Part shown: positions 9,545 to 18,106 of the stretch, piece after piece
Position numbering within the stretch: the first letter of the stretch is position 1
Layout of the letters: every line of letters starts with the position of its first letter
Origin: Nocardia panacis
GTDB lineage: Bacteria > Actinomycetota > Actinomycetes > Mycobacteriales > Mycobacteriaceae
DNA: 64,000 nt
Reading direction: 5' to 3'
Assembly (NCBI RefSeq): GCF_003598715.1
Contig: NZ_QZFU01000016.1
Coordinates: forward strand, 372,001-436,000
The notes under the pieces: model-generated
What the model saw: only the letters and a program-made list of their open reading frames with translations
Told to the model about the DNA's origin: nothing
The model's database searches: none
Position numbers and translations under genes: made by a program

Positions 9545-9603
9545 GATGTTTCAAACGCTTGTCACAAACAATGTATGAAACGTAAGTCACAAACGTACGT
9601 TTG
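9545..9603. promoter_or_regulatory. Operator region between the PapA-like gene and the TetR gene
   Basis: CAAACGTACGTTTG at 9590-9603 is a perfect 14-bp palindrome 21 bases before the TetR start codon. Upstream of it, a 21-base block ending in GTCACAAAC occurs twice, 24 bases apart, with the inner words TTCAAACG and TGAAACG. The region is AT-rich for this genome. It is the expected place for a TetR operator acting on both divergent genes. Confidence 0.65.
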
Positions 9604-9624
9604 CCGTACTGCTACTCTGGCGAA

Positions 9625-10209
9625 GTGGGAACCCGAGAAGATCTACTCGTCGCGGCCAAGCAGTGTCTGGCCGAACGCGGCTACGCGCGCACCACGGTCC
9701 GCGATATCGTCGCCGCCTCCGGCACCAACCTGGCGGCCATCAACTACCACTTCGGCACCCGCGACAAGCTGCTCAATCAGGCCATGCTCGAGTCGACCGC
9801 GACCGCGGTGCACCAGATCTTCGTCTCGCTGCCCGAGACGGCGGGCGGCGATCCCGCCGCCCGCCTGGATGCCTTCTGGCACAAGCTCATCGCCTCCTTC
9901 GAGGCCGATCGCGCGCTGTGGACCGCCAATGCCGAGAGCACCGCGCAGGCACTGCACAATCCGGAGATCCGCGCGGAATCCGCTGCAGCACAACGCGATG
10001 CGCGCGTCGGACTATCGAACGCACTGGGACAGGCCGACCTCCGCATCGGCAGCATCCTGAACCTGCTCATCACCGGCGTACTCATCCAGTGGCTCATCGA
10101 CGCAGACAACGCGCCGACACCGCAGGATCTGTCCGCCGGATTGCGCGCGCTGGTCGACATGATCGGCCCGGCGCGCACCGAGGCCGAAACGCCGCCCCAA
10201 GACAGTTGA
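9625..10209 (+). CDS. TetR-family transcriptional regulator
   Basis: A 194-residue regulator from the GTG at 9625 (MGTREDLLVAAKQCL); an in-frame ATG at 9601 would fall inside the operator palindrome. The helix-turn-helix is TTVRDIVAASGTNLAAINYHFG, close to the AcrR/TetR consensus. The C-terminal ligand domain is all-helical and matches no specific subgroup I recognise. By position it probably represses itself and the divergent PapA-like acyltransferase, perhaps in response to an acyl-CoA or lipid. The gene converges with metE, and a hairpin at 10218-10246 separates them. Confidence 0.88.
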   Translation: MGTREDLLVAAKQCLAERGYARTTVRDIVAASGTNLAAINYHFGTRDKLLNQAMLESTATAVHQIFVSLPETAGGDPAARLDAFWHKLIASFEADRALWTANAESTAQALHNPEIRAESAAAQRDARVGLSNALGQADLRIGSILNLLITGVLIQWLIDADNAPTPQDLSAGLRALVDMIGPARTEAETPPQDS

Positions 10210-10217
10210 AAACAGAA

Positions 10218-10246
10218 CCGGCCGAGCGGATTTCCCGCCCGGCCGG
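10218..10246. terminator. Bidirectional hairpin between tetR and the metE-like gene
   Basis: CCGGCC at 10218-10223 pairs with GGCCGG at 10241-10246, with further GCGG/CCGC pairing inside. It lies in the 42-base gap between convergent stop codons. Confidence 0.6.
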
Positions 10247-10251
10247 ATCGA

Positions 10252-12552
10252 CTACTCCGCTGCCACCCTGCGCCGCAGCCGCCTGGCCGCCGCCACCAGA
10301 TTGCGCAGCGAAGGCTCCAACTGCCAACCGTGCCTGGTCTTCAGACCGCCATCCGGATTGGCCCACAACCGATCCGGGGTCACCGCCTCGGCGGCGGCGG
10401 TGAGCAGCGCATCGAGTTCGTCGATATCGGGGATGCGCGCCGAACGACTCTCGTACACACCGGGTCCGACGCCGTGACTCAAACCGTGACCGGAGGCGCT
10501 GTCGGATTTGAGCGCGCGCAGCACCCACTCGATGGACCTGGTCGCCACGATCGCGGTGACATCGGCATCGAGTTCCTCGATCGCCTCGACCACCTCCGCG
10601 CGACCGGAATAGCCGATATGCGTGTGGATTTGGGTGTCCGAGCGCACCCCGGAGGTCGCCAGCCGGAACGCGCCGACCGCCCACCGCAGGTATTCGGCGC
10701 GCCCCGGCGCGCGCAACGGCAGCATCTCCCGGATAGCGGGCTCATCGACCTGGATGATGGCGATACCCGCGCGCTCGAGATCGGCCACCTCGTCGCGGAT
10801 CGCCAGCGCCACCTGATCGGCGGTCTCGTGCAGCGGCTGATCCTGCCGAACGAACGAACGCGCGATCATGGTGACCGGCCCGGTGACCATACCCTTCACC
10901 GGGCGGTCGGTCAGCGACTGCGCGTAAGCCGTCCACCGCACCGACATCGGCTCGGGCCGCGCCACATCGCCGTAGAGGACCGGCGGGCGCACACACCGCG
11001 ACCCGTACACCTGCACCCACCCGAAGTGCGTGGTGGCGAAGCCGTCCAGCAGTTCGGCGAAGTACTGGATCATGTCATTGCGCTCGTGCTCGCCGTGCAC
11101 CAGCACATCGAGACCGATATCCTCCTGCAACCGGATGGTGGCCTCGATCTCGGCCTCGATGCGCTTGCCGTACTCGTCGAAGGACAGCTTGCCCTGCCCC
11201 AGGTCGTGGCGGGCCTGCCGGGCGCGATCGGTCTGCGGGAACGAGCCGAGGGTGGTCGCGGGCACCGGCGGCAGATTCAACCTGGCCTGCTGCGCGGCGC
11301 GGCGCACCTCGTAGGGCTCGCGCGCCCGCATCTCCCTGGTAATGGCGTACACACGCTGGCGCACCGCGTGCTTCTGCTTGAAATGCACCTCGGTCGGGCG
11401 CTTGCGCCACCGATCCGACGGACCCTCGGTCAACGCCTTAGCAAGCGAGACCACCTCGCCCACCTTCTGTTTGGCGAAGGCGAGCCGATCGGCGACACGA
11501 CCGTCGATCTCGTACTCGACCAGCAGGTCGTAGGGCACATGCAGCAGGGTCGTCCCGGTGGAGACCACCAGATCCGGACACACCTGCGCGAGCGCGTTCA
11601 GGTACTGCAGCGTCACGTACCGGTCCGCGCGCCACACATTGCGTCCGCTGATCACGCCCGCGTACAAGCGCTTGCGCCGAATACCCGGCACCGCGGCCAA
11701 TGTCTCCGGCTCGATCCGATGATCGGCCAGGTCCAGGCCGATCGCCTCCACGCCCGTCGCCGCCAGAATCCGCAGCGCCGGACCGAAATCGCCGTACTGT
11801 CCGGTCACCAGCATGCGCGGCCGCAGCGGGGCCGTCGAAAGCTGTTGATACGCACGCTCGAACGCGGCCAACTCGGCGGGAGTGCGATCACTGGTGAACG
11901 CGGGCTCATCCAACTGCACGCAGGTGGAACCGCGCTTGGCCAGGATCTCGAACAGTTCCTCGTACACCGGCAGCAGCTTGTCCAGCAGGCTCAGCGTGTC
12001 GAATTCCGTCTCACCGGGGACCTGCCCGGCCTTGGCGAGCAGCAGCAGCGACACCGGACCGAGCACCACCGGCCGCAATTCGATATCGCGCGCCTTCGCC
12101 CGATCCCACTCGTCGAGCAGCGCCCCTGGATGCAGCGAGAACTCGGTGTCCGCGTCGAGCTCGGGCTGACGGTAGTGGTAATTGGTATCGAAGAAACGCA
12201 CCAACTCCAGCGGCGGCAGATCCGGCCGACCACGCGCCATCAGGAAGTAGAAGTCCAGCGGATCCATACCCTCCCGAAACGGCTCGAACCGCTTGGGCAC
12301 CGCACCGAACAGCAGCGCATTGTCCAGCACATGATCGTAGAAGGAGAACGTATTACCGGGGACCTGAGTCAAGCCGGTAGCAGCCAATTCATTGAACTGC
12401 CGCTCTTGAATCTCCCGCCCCACCGCCAGCAATTCGTCGCGCGAAATACCCCCGTGCCAGTAGGACTCCAAGGCCCGCTTGAGTTCCCGATGCGGTCCAA
12501 TCCGCGGATAGCCTAGAACGCTCGACCCGAACCCATCGCTGACATTCACCAT
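10252..12552 (-). CDS. metE: MetE-like cobalamin-independent methionine synthase homologue lacking zinc ligands
   Basis: A 766-residue, full-length two-barrel MetE: N-terminal folate half, then the C-terminal half with TTLGSFPQT, VLVHGEHERNDM and IIQVDEPAIRE intact. MetE transfers methyl from 5-methyltetrahydropteroyl-triglutamate to homocysteine bound to zinc. In E. coli MetE the ligands are His641, Cys643, Glu665 and Cys726. Here the aligned residues are His645, Gly647 (THIGYS), Val669 (AIVATRS) and Gly735 (NPDGGLKTR). Three of four ligands are gone by whole-codon changes, with no frameshift. I infer either an inactive or repurposed paralogue or metal-independent chemistry. The ATG at 12552 has GGAAGGAG upstream. 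No cobalamin riboswitch was seen in the leader. Confidence 0.88.
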   Translation of the reverse strand: MVNVSDGFGSSVLGYPRIGPHRELKRALESYWHGGISRDELLAVGREIQERQFNELAATGLTQVPGNTFSFYDHVLDNALLFGAVPKRFEPFREGMDPLDFYFLMARGRPDLPPLELVRFFDTNYHYRQPELDADTEFSLHPGALLDEWDRAKARDIELRPVVLGPVSLLLLAKAGQVPGETEFDTLSLLDKLLPVYEELFEILAKRGSTCVQLDEPAFTSDRTPAELAAFERAYQQLSTAPLRPRMLVTGQYGDFGPALRILAATGVEAIGLDLADHRIEPETLAAVPGIRRKRLYAGVISGRNVWRADRYVTLQYLNALAQVCPDLVVSTGTTLLHVPYDLLVEYEIDGRVADRLAFAKQKVGEVVSLAKALTEGPSDRWRKRPTEVHFKQKHAVRQRVYAITREMRAREPYEVRRAAQQARLNLPPVPATTLGSFPQTDRARQARHDLGQGKLSFDEYGKRIEAEIEATIRLQEDIGLDVLVHGEHERNDMIQYFAELLDGFATTHFGWVQVYGSRCVRPPVLYGDVARPEPMSVRWTAYAQSLTDRPVKGMVTGPVTMIARSFVRQDQPLHETADQVALAIRDEVADLERAGIAIIQVDEPAIREMLPLRAPGRAEYLRWAVGAFRLATSGVRSDTQIHTHIGYSGRAEVVEAIEELDADVTAIVATRSIEWVLRALKSDSASGHGLSHGVGPGVYESRSARIPDIDELDALLTAAAEAVTPDRLWANPDGGLKTRHGWQLEPSLRNLVAAARRLRRRVAAE

Positions 12553-12805
12553 GAGCGGGAACACTCCTTCCGAGCTGCCGGTCCTCGACCTCTTCGCAGC
12601 CTAAGCCCGGTAACGCCACACACCGCCACGATCCGACGACGTGAACCTCTTTTGATGTGCGAGCACCCGACCTCTGCTCGGCGAATCTACGCAACGCAAC
12701 AACTGATTTCGCAAGGGCCGGGTAACTCACCGGGTACGCCCGAAATCGGCACCGCACCCCAACCGCCGGCACGCGTACAAACGCGAGACGGCACTCAGCC
12801 GCGCG

Positions 12806-13702
12806 CTAAATACGCGGAGAGGCGGAAGCGGTGGCGGGCGAGTACTGATAGAAGCCGGCGCCGGTTTTTTTGCCCAGCAGGCCTGCCTCGACCATGCGCA
12901 TCAGCAGCGGGGGCGCCGAGTACAGCGGCTCCTTGAACTCCGAGTACATGGAATCCGCGATCGACTTCACGGTATCCAGGCCGACCAGGTCGGTCAGTGC
13001 CAGCGGACCCATCGGGTGGGCGCAGCCGAGCACCATTGCCTTGTCGACGTCTTCCTTTGTGGCGAAACCGGATTCGACCATTCGGATGGCGGAGAGCAGG
13101 TACGGCACCAGCAGCGCGTTGACCACGAAACCGGAGCGGTCCGCCGAGCGCACCACCTGCTTGCCCAGCACCTCGGCGGCGAATGCCTCGGCCCGCTGGG
13201 AGACCGACTCGCTGGTCTTCAGCGTCGTCACCAACTCGACGAGGGGCAGCACCGGAACCGGGTTGAAGAAGTGCATGCCGATGACCCGCTCCGGATTCGC
13301 GGTGGCCACCGCGATCTTCATCAGCGGGATGGAGGAGGTGTTCGAGGCGAGCACCGCGTTCGGGTCGGTGACCACCTTGTCCAGTTCGGCGAAGATGGCG
13401 GTCTTGACGTCCTCGTTCTCGAGCACGGCCTCCACCACCAACTGGCGGTCGGCGAAATCGCCCAGATCGGAGGTGAAGCGCAGCCGCCAGGCGGCCTGCT
13501 CGCGTTCGCGCTCGGTGATCTTGCCGCTGCTCACACCGCGATCCAGCGAACGCAGGATGCGGGCGCGGCCCGCGGCGGCCAGCTCGCGGGTCTGCTCGTA
13601 GACCAGCACGTCCACATGCGCCCTGGCACACACCTCGGCGATACCCGCGCCCATCTGTCCGGCGCCTATCACGCCGACGCGTTGAATCTTGTCGCTGCTC
13701 AC
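12806..13702 (-). CDS. fadB2: 3-hydroxybutyryl-CoA dehydrogenase
   Basis: A 298-residue enzyme with the NAD-binding motif VGVIGAGQMGAGIAEV at its N-terminus. It also carries SNTSSIPL, the catalytic histidine context IGMHFFNPVPVLPLVE, and the C-terminal helical dimerisation domain ending in GKKTGAGFYQY. It oxidises or reduces 3-hydroxyacyl-CoA/acetoacetyl-CoA in fatty acid and butyrate metabolism. The GTG at 13702 follows AGGAG; the frame extends further upstream without another good site. It lies downstream of aceA on the same strand, the arrangement of icl1-fadB2 (Rv0467-Rv0468, from memory) in M. tuberculosis. A hairpin and a 20-bp palindrome lie between the two genes. Confidence 0.92.
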   Translation of the reverse strand: MSSDKIQRVGVIGAGQMGAGIAEVCARAHVDVLVYEQTRELAAAGRARILRSLDRGVSSGKITEREREQAAWRLRFTSDLGDFADRQLVVEAVLENEDVKTAIFAELDKVVTDPNAVLASNTSSIPLMKIAVATANPERVIGMHFFNPVPVLPLVELVTTLKTSESVSQRAEAFAAEVLGKQVVRSADRSGFVVNALLVPYLLSAIRMVESGFATKEDVDKAMVLGCAHPMGPLALTDLVGLDTVKSIADSMYSEFKEPLYSAPPLLMRMVEAGLLGKKTGAGFYQYSPATASASPRI

Positions 13703-13840
13703 GTCCCGCTCCTGCTGGTTGAAAGTGGCTTCGGTGGCTGAAAGGGAAGGTCGCCTCCGGAGTGTGAGCGCCTTCGATGGACCAAGGTATAGGGATGCCC
13801 TCCCCACTGGGGCTGTTCAGCGGGAAGGGCGGGTGAGCCG

Positions 13841-13870
13841 TTGCCGGGAGCGCCGCTCCGCTCCCGGCAA
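13841..13870 (-). terminator. Hairpin after aceA
   Basis: A perfect 12-bp stem (TTGCCGGGAGCG with CGCTCCCGGCAA) and a 6-base loop lie about 90 bases past the aceA stop. It probably ends or attenuates the aceA transcript before fadB2. Confidence 0.6.
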
Positions 13871-13881
13871 CCGCTCGGGAT

Positions 13882-13901
13882 TCGAATGCTCGAGCATTCG
13901 A
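13882..13901. promoter_or_regulatory. Perfect 20-bp palindrome between aceA and fadB2
   Basis: TCGAATGCTCGAGCATTCGA equals its own reverse complement. It lies upstream of fadB2 (start 13702) and next to the aceA terminator hairpin. It could be an operator for fadB2 or part of the 3' structure of the aceA message. Confidence 0.45.
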
Positions 13902-13958
13902 TGGTTCGTGCCGACTCAACGGAATCGAGAGTCGTGCTGAGGGCGTGCGGCCCAGAAC

Positions 13959-15245
<1,287 letters not shown>

Positions 15246-15773
15246 CTCTGACTCCACTTCTCTGGTCGGTCGGTGCCCCACGGTCGAGTTCGACTCGAAC
15301 TGCTGGAGCGGCAATTTGCAGGCTTGCTAGGCCCATGGGGTGTACTTCCACACGATGGCACACAGCGAAATAGCCGTCTACCTGTTGCAAATGTGAATCT
15401 TGGCTAGGTTTCCACCCCGCTTTGCCAAGTTTGCAAAATTAGCGGGCACATTGCACGCCCGAAATCTACCGACTGGTAGCTCTGACATGCGGTTTCAGCG
15501 TAACGCCCGTACTGTTAGATCTCGTCGCCCTCCCCGACCTCCACTCCCCCCACACTTCTTCTTGTGATCACATTCACAAGCGAAGGCACCCGCCTACCCA
15601 TGTGTCCCCCGACACCCAGGCGTCGTCGATCCGCCGCGATGGACTTTCCTCCCCATAAGGGATTGACGTTCATCGCGACCACATAGATACTGGACCCGTC
15701 CGTAGCACAGCGTCTGCGGAAAGTAAGCCCTGGGAGCTCTCCGGACGGTGAGTCGCCTGGGGCTTTGCGCATT
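15246..15773. other. Long intergenic region upstream of aceA
   Basis: 528 bases without a convincing gene. The part next to aceA (to about 15480) holds the TTTGCAAA-like sites. The remainder up to the stop of the next gene shows no hairpin, repeat or good ORF; an 85-codon frame at 15515-15772 lacks a binding site and family features. Confidence 0.6.
15383..15437. promoter_or_regulatory. Candidate RamB binding sites upstream of aceA
   Basis: AAGTTTGCAAA at 15427-15437 matches the TTTGCAAA core known for RamB in Corynebacterium and Mycobacterium. A weaker TGTTGCAAA lies at 15383-15391. Both are 140-190 bases before the aceA start. A RamB gene is in this window. Confidence 0.55.
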
Positions 15774-16289
15774 TCAGCGCACTTCGCGCACGGTCACCAT
15801 GTCTTTCACCTCGCGTCGGAACTGCCCACCCTTGCCATAGGCCCAAGCGATCACATCGGGCAGCCACAGCAGCGGTTCATCACCGCCACCGGTATGTCGA
15901 TAGGGGAATCCACTCCCCGATGCGGAATCGAGCGCATTTCGGAGCACCTCGCGGTCGCGCCTGTCCTGACCACACGATTCGATCCACAACTGGCGGACTC
16001 CGAGGTCGTCGAGGCGGACCGCCATGGCCGCCAGCGCCGCATCGCGCGCGGATCGCTCGGGCTGGCCGACCAGCTCGACCATCTGCAACTCGGCGCGCAG
16101 TCCAAGCGACAACACGCCGCGAACAATGGTCGCGGCTCGCCGACTGTCCTGTGACATGTGAATCCGCGACGATCTCGGTGCGCGCAACTCCTTCAGCGCC
16201 TTCCGCGCATCGGCCAGTTCGCCGGAGCCAACTAGGACGGCGCAGATCATGTAGTCGCTACGGCGTGACTCATCCATGAACGCATGCAT
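15774..16289 (-). CDS. RNase H-fold (DUF3800-like) hypothetical protein
   Basis: A 171-residue protein that starts MHAFMDESRRSDYMICAVLV. The acidic residue in the first strand is typical of DUF3800-like proteins with a predicted RNase H fold. Later features also fit that family: LWIESCGQDRRDREVLRNAL and LLWLPDVIAWAYGKGGQFR near the C-terminus. Related single-gene proteins are common in Streptomyces and Nocardia, from memory, often near defence or mobile genes, but no such neighbour is present here. The ATG at 16289 has GGGGG upstream; the ATG at 16328 is less likely. Nuclease activity is possible but unproven. Confidence 0.65.
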   Translation of the reverse strand: MHAFMDESRRSDYMICAVLVGSGELADARKALKELRAPRSSRIHMSQDSRRAATIVRGVLSLGLRAELQMVELVGQPERSARDAALAAMAVRLDDLGVRQLWIESCGQDRRDREVLRNALDSASGSGFPYRHTGGGDEPLLWLPDVIAWAYGKGGQFRREVKDMVTVREVR

Positions 16290-16462
16290 CCGCTTCCCCC
16301 TTCGCGACTCCCCGTGACGCTGCCGCAACCGACGGCGATGCGGCGCTAACAGGTTATGTCAGCGCGTCTGAGCAAATGCCGGCGCAGGCCCGACAGCACA
16401 TCGGGTGGTTTCTAACACTTTTCGGTCACCCGGTGGCAACCGGAACCGGTTACCGTCTAGCC

Positions 16463-17059
16463 ATGGCAGGCCGCGCGGGGGCGTTCGGGTTCGGGTGTGT
16501 TGGGGTGGTGCTCGCGGCGGGGGCCGGGACTCGGTATGGGATGCCGAAGGTGCTGGCGGAGGGGGGTGCTTGGTTGCGGGGGGCGGTGGCGGCGCTGCGC
16601 GGGGGTGGGTGTCGGGCTGTGATCGTGACGTTGGGGGCGACCGGGCCGGATGTGGCGGCGGTGGGGTTGCCCGAAGGGGCGCGGGGAGTGTGGGTCGCGG
16701 AGTGGGCTACGGGAATGGGGGCCTCGGTGCGGGCCGGGTTGCGGGCGGCGGCGCGCAGCGGGGCCGAATATGTGGCGATCATGCCGGTGGATACGCCCGA
16801 TGTGGGGGCCGAGGTGGTGGCGCGGGTGATCGCGGCGGCGATCGATTCGCCAACGGGTATGGCGCGGGCGGTGTTTCGGAACACTCCGGGACATCCGGTG
16901 GTATTGGAAAAACGGCATTGGGAACCGGTTTATTCGGCCGCGCAAGGAAATTCCGGTGGGCGGACCTATTTGCGCGGCAACAACGCTATGGTGTGCGTCA
17001 CGTGCGACGATCTGGCGACGGGCAGCGACCGTGACTACCCGACCACGACCGCACGCTGA
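16463..17059 (+). CDS. MocA-like nucleotidyltransferase (molybdenum cofactor cytidylyltransferase family)
   Basis: A 198-residue protein with the GT-A nucleotidyltransferase signature GVVLAAGAGTRYGMPKVL at the N-terminus and the metal-binding aspartate in IMPVDTPDVGAE. Members attach CMP or GMP to molybdopterin to make dinucleotide cofactors for xanthine or CO dehydrogenases. The next gene, 15 bases on, is xdhC, which inserts sulfur into such cofactors, so a joint role is likely. The first 350 bases are unusually rich in GGG codons and G runs compared with neighbours. No molybdenum hydroxylase is encoded nearby. Confidence 0.8.
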   Translation: MAGRAGAFGFGCVGVVLAAGAGTRYGMPKVLAEGGAWLRGAVAALRGGGCRAVIVTLGATGPDVAAVGLPEGARGVWVAEWATGMGASVRAGLRAAARSGAEYVAIMPVDTPDVGAEVVARVIAAAIDSPTGMARAVFRNTPGHPVVLEKRHWEPVYSAAQGNSGGRTYLRGNNAMVCVTCDDLATGSDRDYPTTTAR

Positions 17060-17074
17060 GCGGAGCGAGAACTG

Positions 17075-18097
17075 ATGCGCGACATCGTCGACGACCTACT
17101 CCGGCTGTGGCATTCGGGCCGGATGGGTGGCCTGGCCACCATTGTGCGCACCGTGGGGACCGATTCGTTTCCGGTGGGTTCGGCGCTGCTGGTCGGCCCC
17201 GACGGCGCCGCGCACGGCACGATCGGCGGCGGCCCACTCGAGGAAACGGTGTACGAGGCGGCATTTCAGGCCGCACGCATCGGCAGGCGCGGCTTGCAGC
17301 GCTACAACGTGGCCATCGGTCGCGAGGTCGGCTCGCTCGGCGAGGGCACGGTGGATATCTTCATCGAACCGTTCTCCCGCCGCGATTTTCCCGAATTCCC
17401 CACCGTCGCCGCCGAAATCGCGGCGCATCGGCAGATCACCGTATTCACCGTCGTCTGGAACTCGGACCCGGATGTGATCGGTCAGCATCTGATCACCGAC
17501 AAGCGGCACGCCACCGATCTCATCGCGCTACCGGAATCGGATGTGTTCGTCTGCTCCTTCGCGCCGCCGCCGCGGCTGATCATCTTCGGCGCGAACGCTT
17601 TCGCCGCCGCGCTCACCACCCAGGCCAGGATGATCGGCTACCGGGTCACCATCTGCGACGCGCGCCCCGACTTCGCCTCGGCCAGTGCCTTTCCCGGCGC
17701 GGAGGTGGTCTCCGATTGGCCGCATCGGTATTTGAACTCGCTCACCGCCGCGGGCGAGATCGATGCGGGCACCGCGATGGTGGTGCTGTCGCACGATCCG
17801 AAGTTCGAGATCCCGCTACTCACCATCGCTTTGCGACTACCTGAGCTGGGTTATCTTGCCGCACAGGGTGATCCGATCACCCATGCGCGACGGATGGAGG
17901 ATCTGCTCGCCGGCGGGTTCGACGAGACCACCTTGGCGCGCCTGCACTCCCCCGCGGGCCTCGATATCGGGGCGCGCACCCCGGCCGAGGTCGCGGTATC
18001 GATCACGGCCGAACTGCTGGCCACCCGCAGCGGCCGGTCCGGACGCGCCCGTTCCGATCCGGCGGTGCCCAAAGCCCCTGCCCGCATGGGGCTTTGA
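17075..18097 (+). CDS. XdhC/CoxI-family molybdenum hydroxylase maturation protein
   Basis: A 340-residue protein with the XdhC/CoxI N-terminal domain (LATIVRTVGTDSFPVGSALLV and GTIGGGPLEE) and a C-terminal Rossmann-like domain (LIIFGANAFAAALTTQARMIGYRVTICD split over residues 170-200). XdhC binds molybdenum cofactor, protects it and promotes sulfuration before insertion into the apo-enzyme. It follows the MocA-like gene closely. The end of the gene forms a hairpin with the following bases. The client enzyme is not in this window. Confidence 0.88.
   Translation: MRDIVDDLLRLWHSGRMGGLATIVRTVGTDSFPVGSALLVGPDGAAHGTIGGGPLEETVYEAAFQAARIGRRGLQRYNVAIGREVGSLGEGTVDIFIEPFSRRDFPEFPTVAAEIAAHRQITVFTVVWNSDPDVIGQHLITDKRHATDLIALPESDVFVCSFAPPPRLIIFGANAFAAALTTQARMIGYRVTICDARPDFASASAFPGAEVVSDWPHRYLNSLTAAGEIDAGTAMVVLSHDPKFEIPLLTIALRLPELGYLAAQGDPITHARRMEDLLAGGFDETTLARLHSPAGLDIGARTPAEVAVSITAELLATRSGRSGRARSDPAVPKAPARMGL
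18071..18095 (+). terminator. Hairpin at the 3' end of xdhC
   Basis: AAAGCCCC at 18071-18078 pairs with GGGGCTTT at 18088-18095, overlapping the last codons of xdhC and the gap before the convergent ABC gene. Confidence 0.5.
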
Positions 18098-18106
18098 TAC
18101 TTCGCG

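Noticed and set aside
10330..12516. A 728-codon plus-strand frame
   Set aside because: It is the mirror of the MetE-like gene; the opposite strand has full family homology.
12553..12805. Cobalamin riboswitch upstream of metE
   Set aside because: Actinobacterial metE genes often have one, but I found no B12-box-like sequence or the long leader needed in this 250-base region.
15515..15772. An 85-codon minus-strand frame downstream of the RNase H-like gene
   Set aside because: No ribosome binding site, no family features and no conserved-looking composition; left unannotated.
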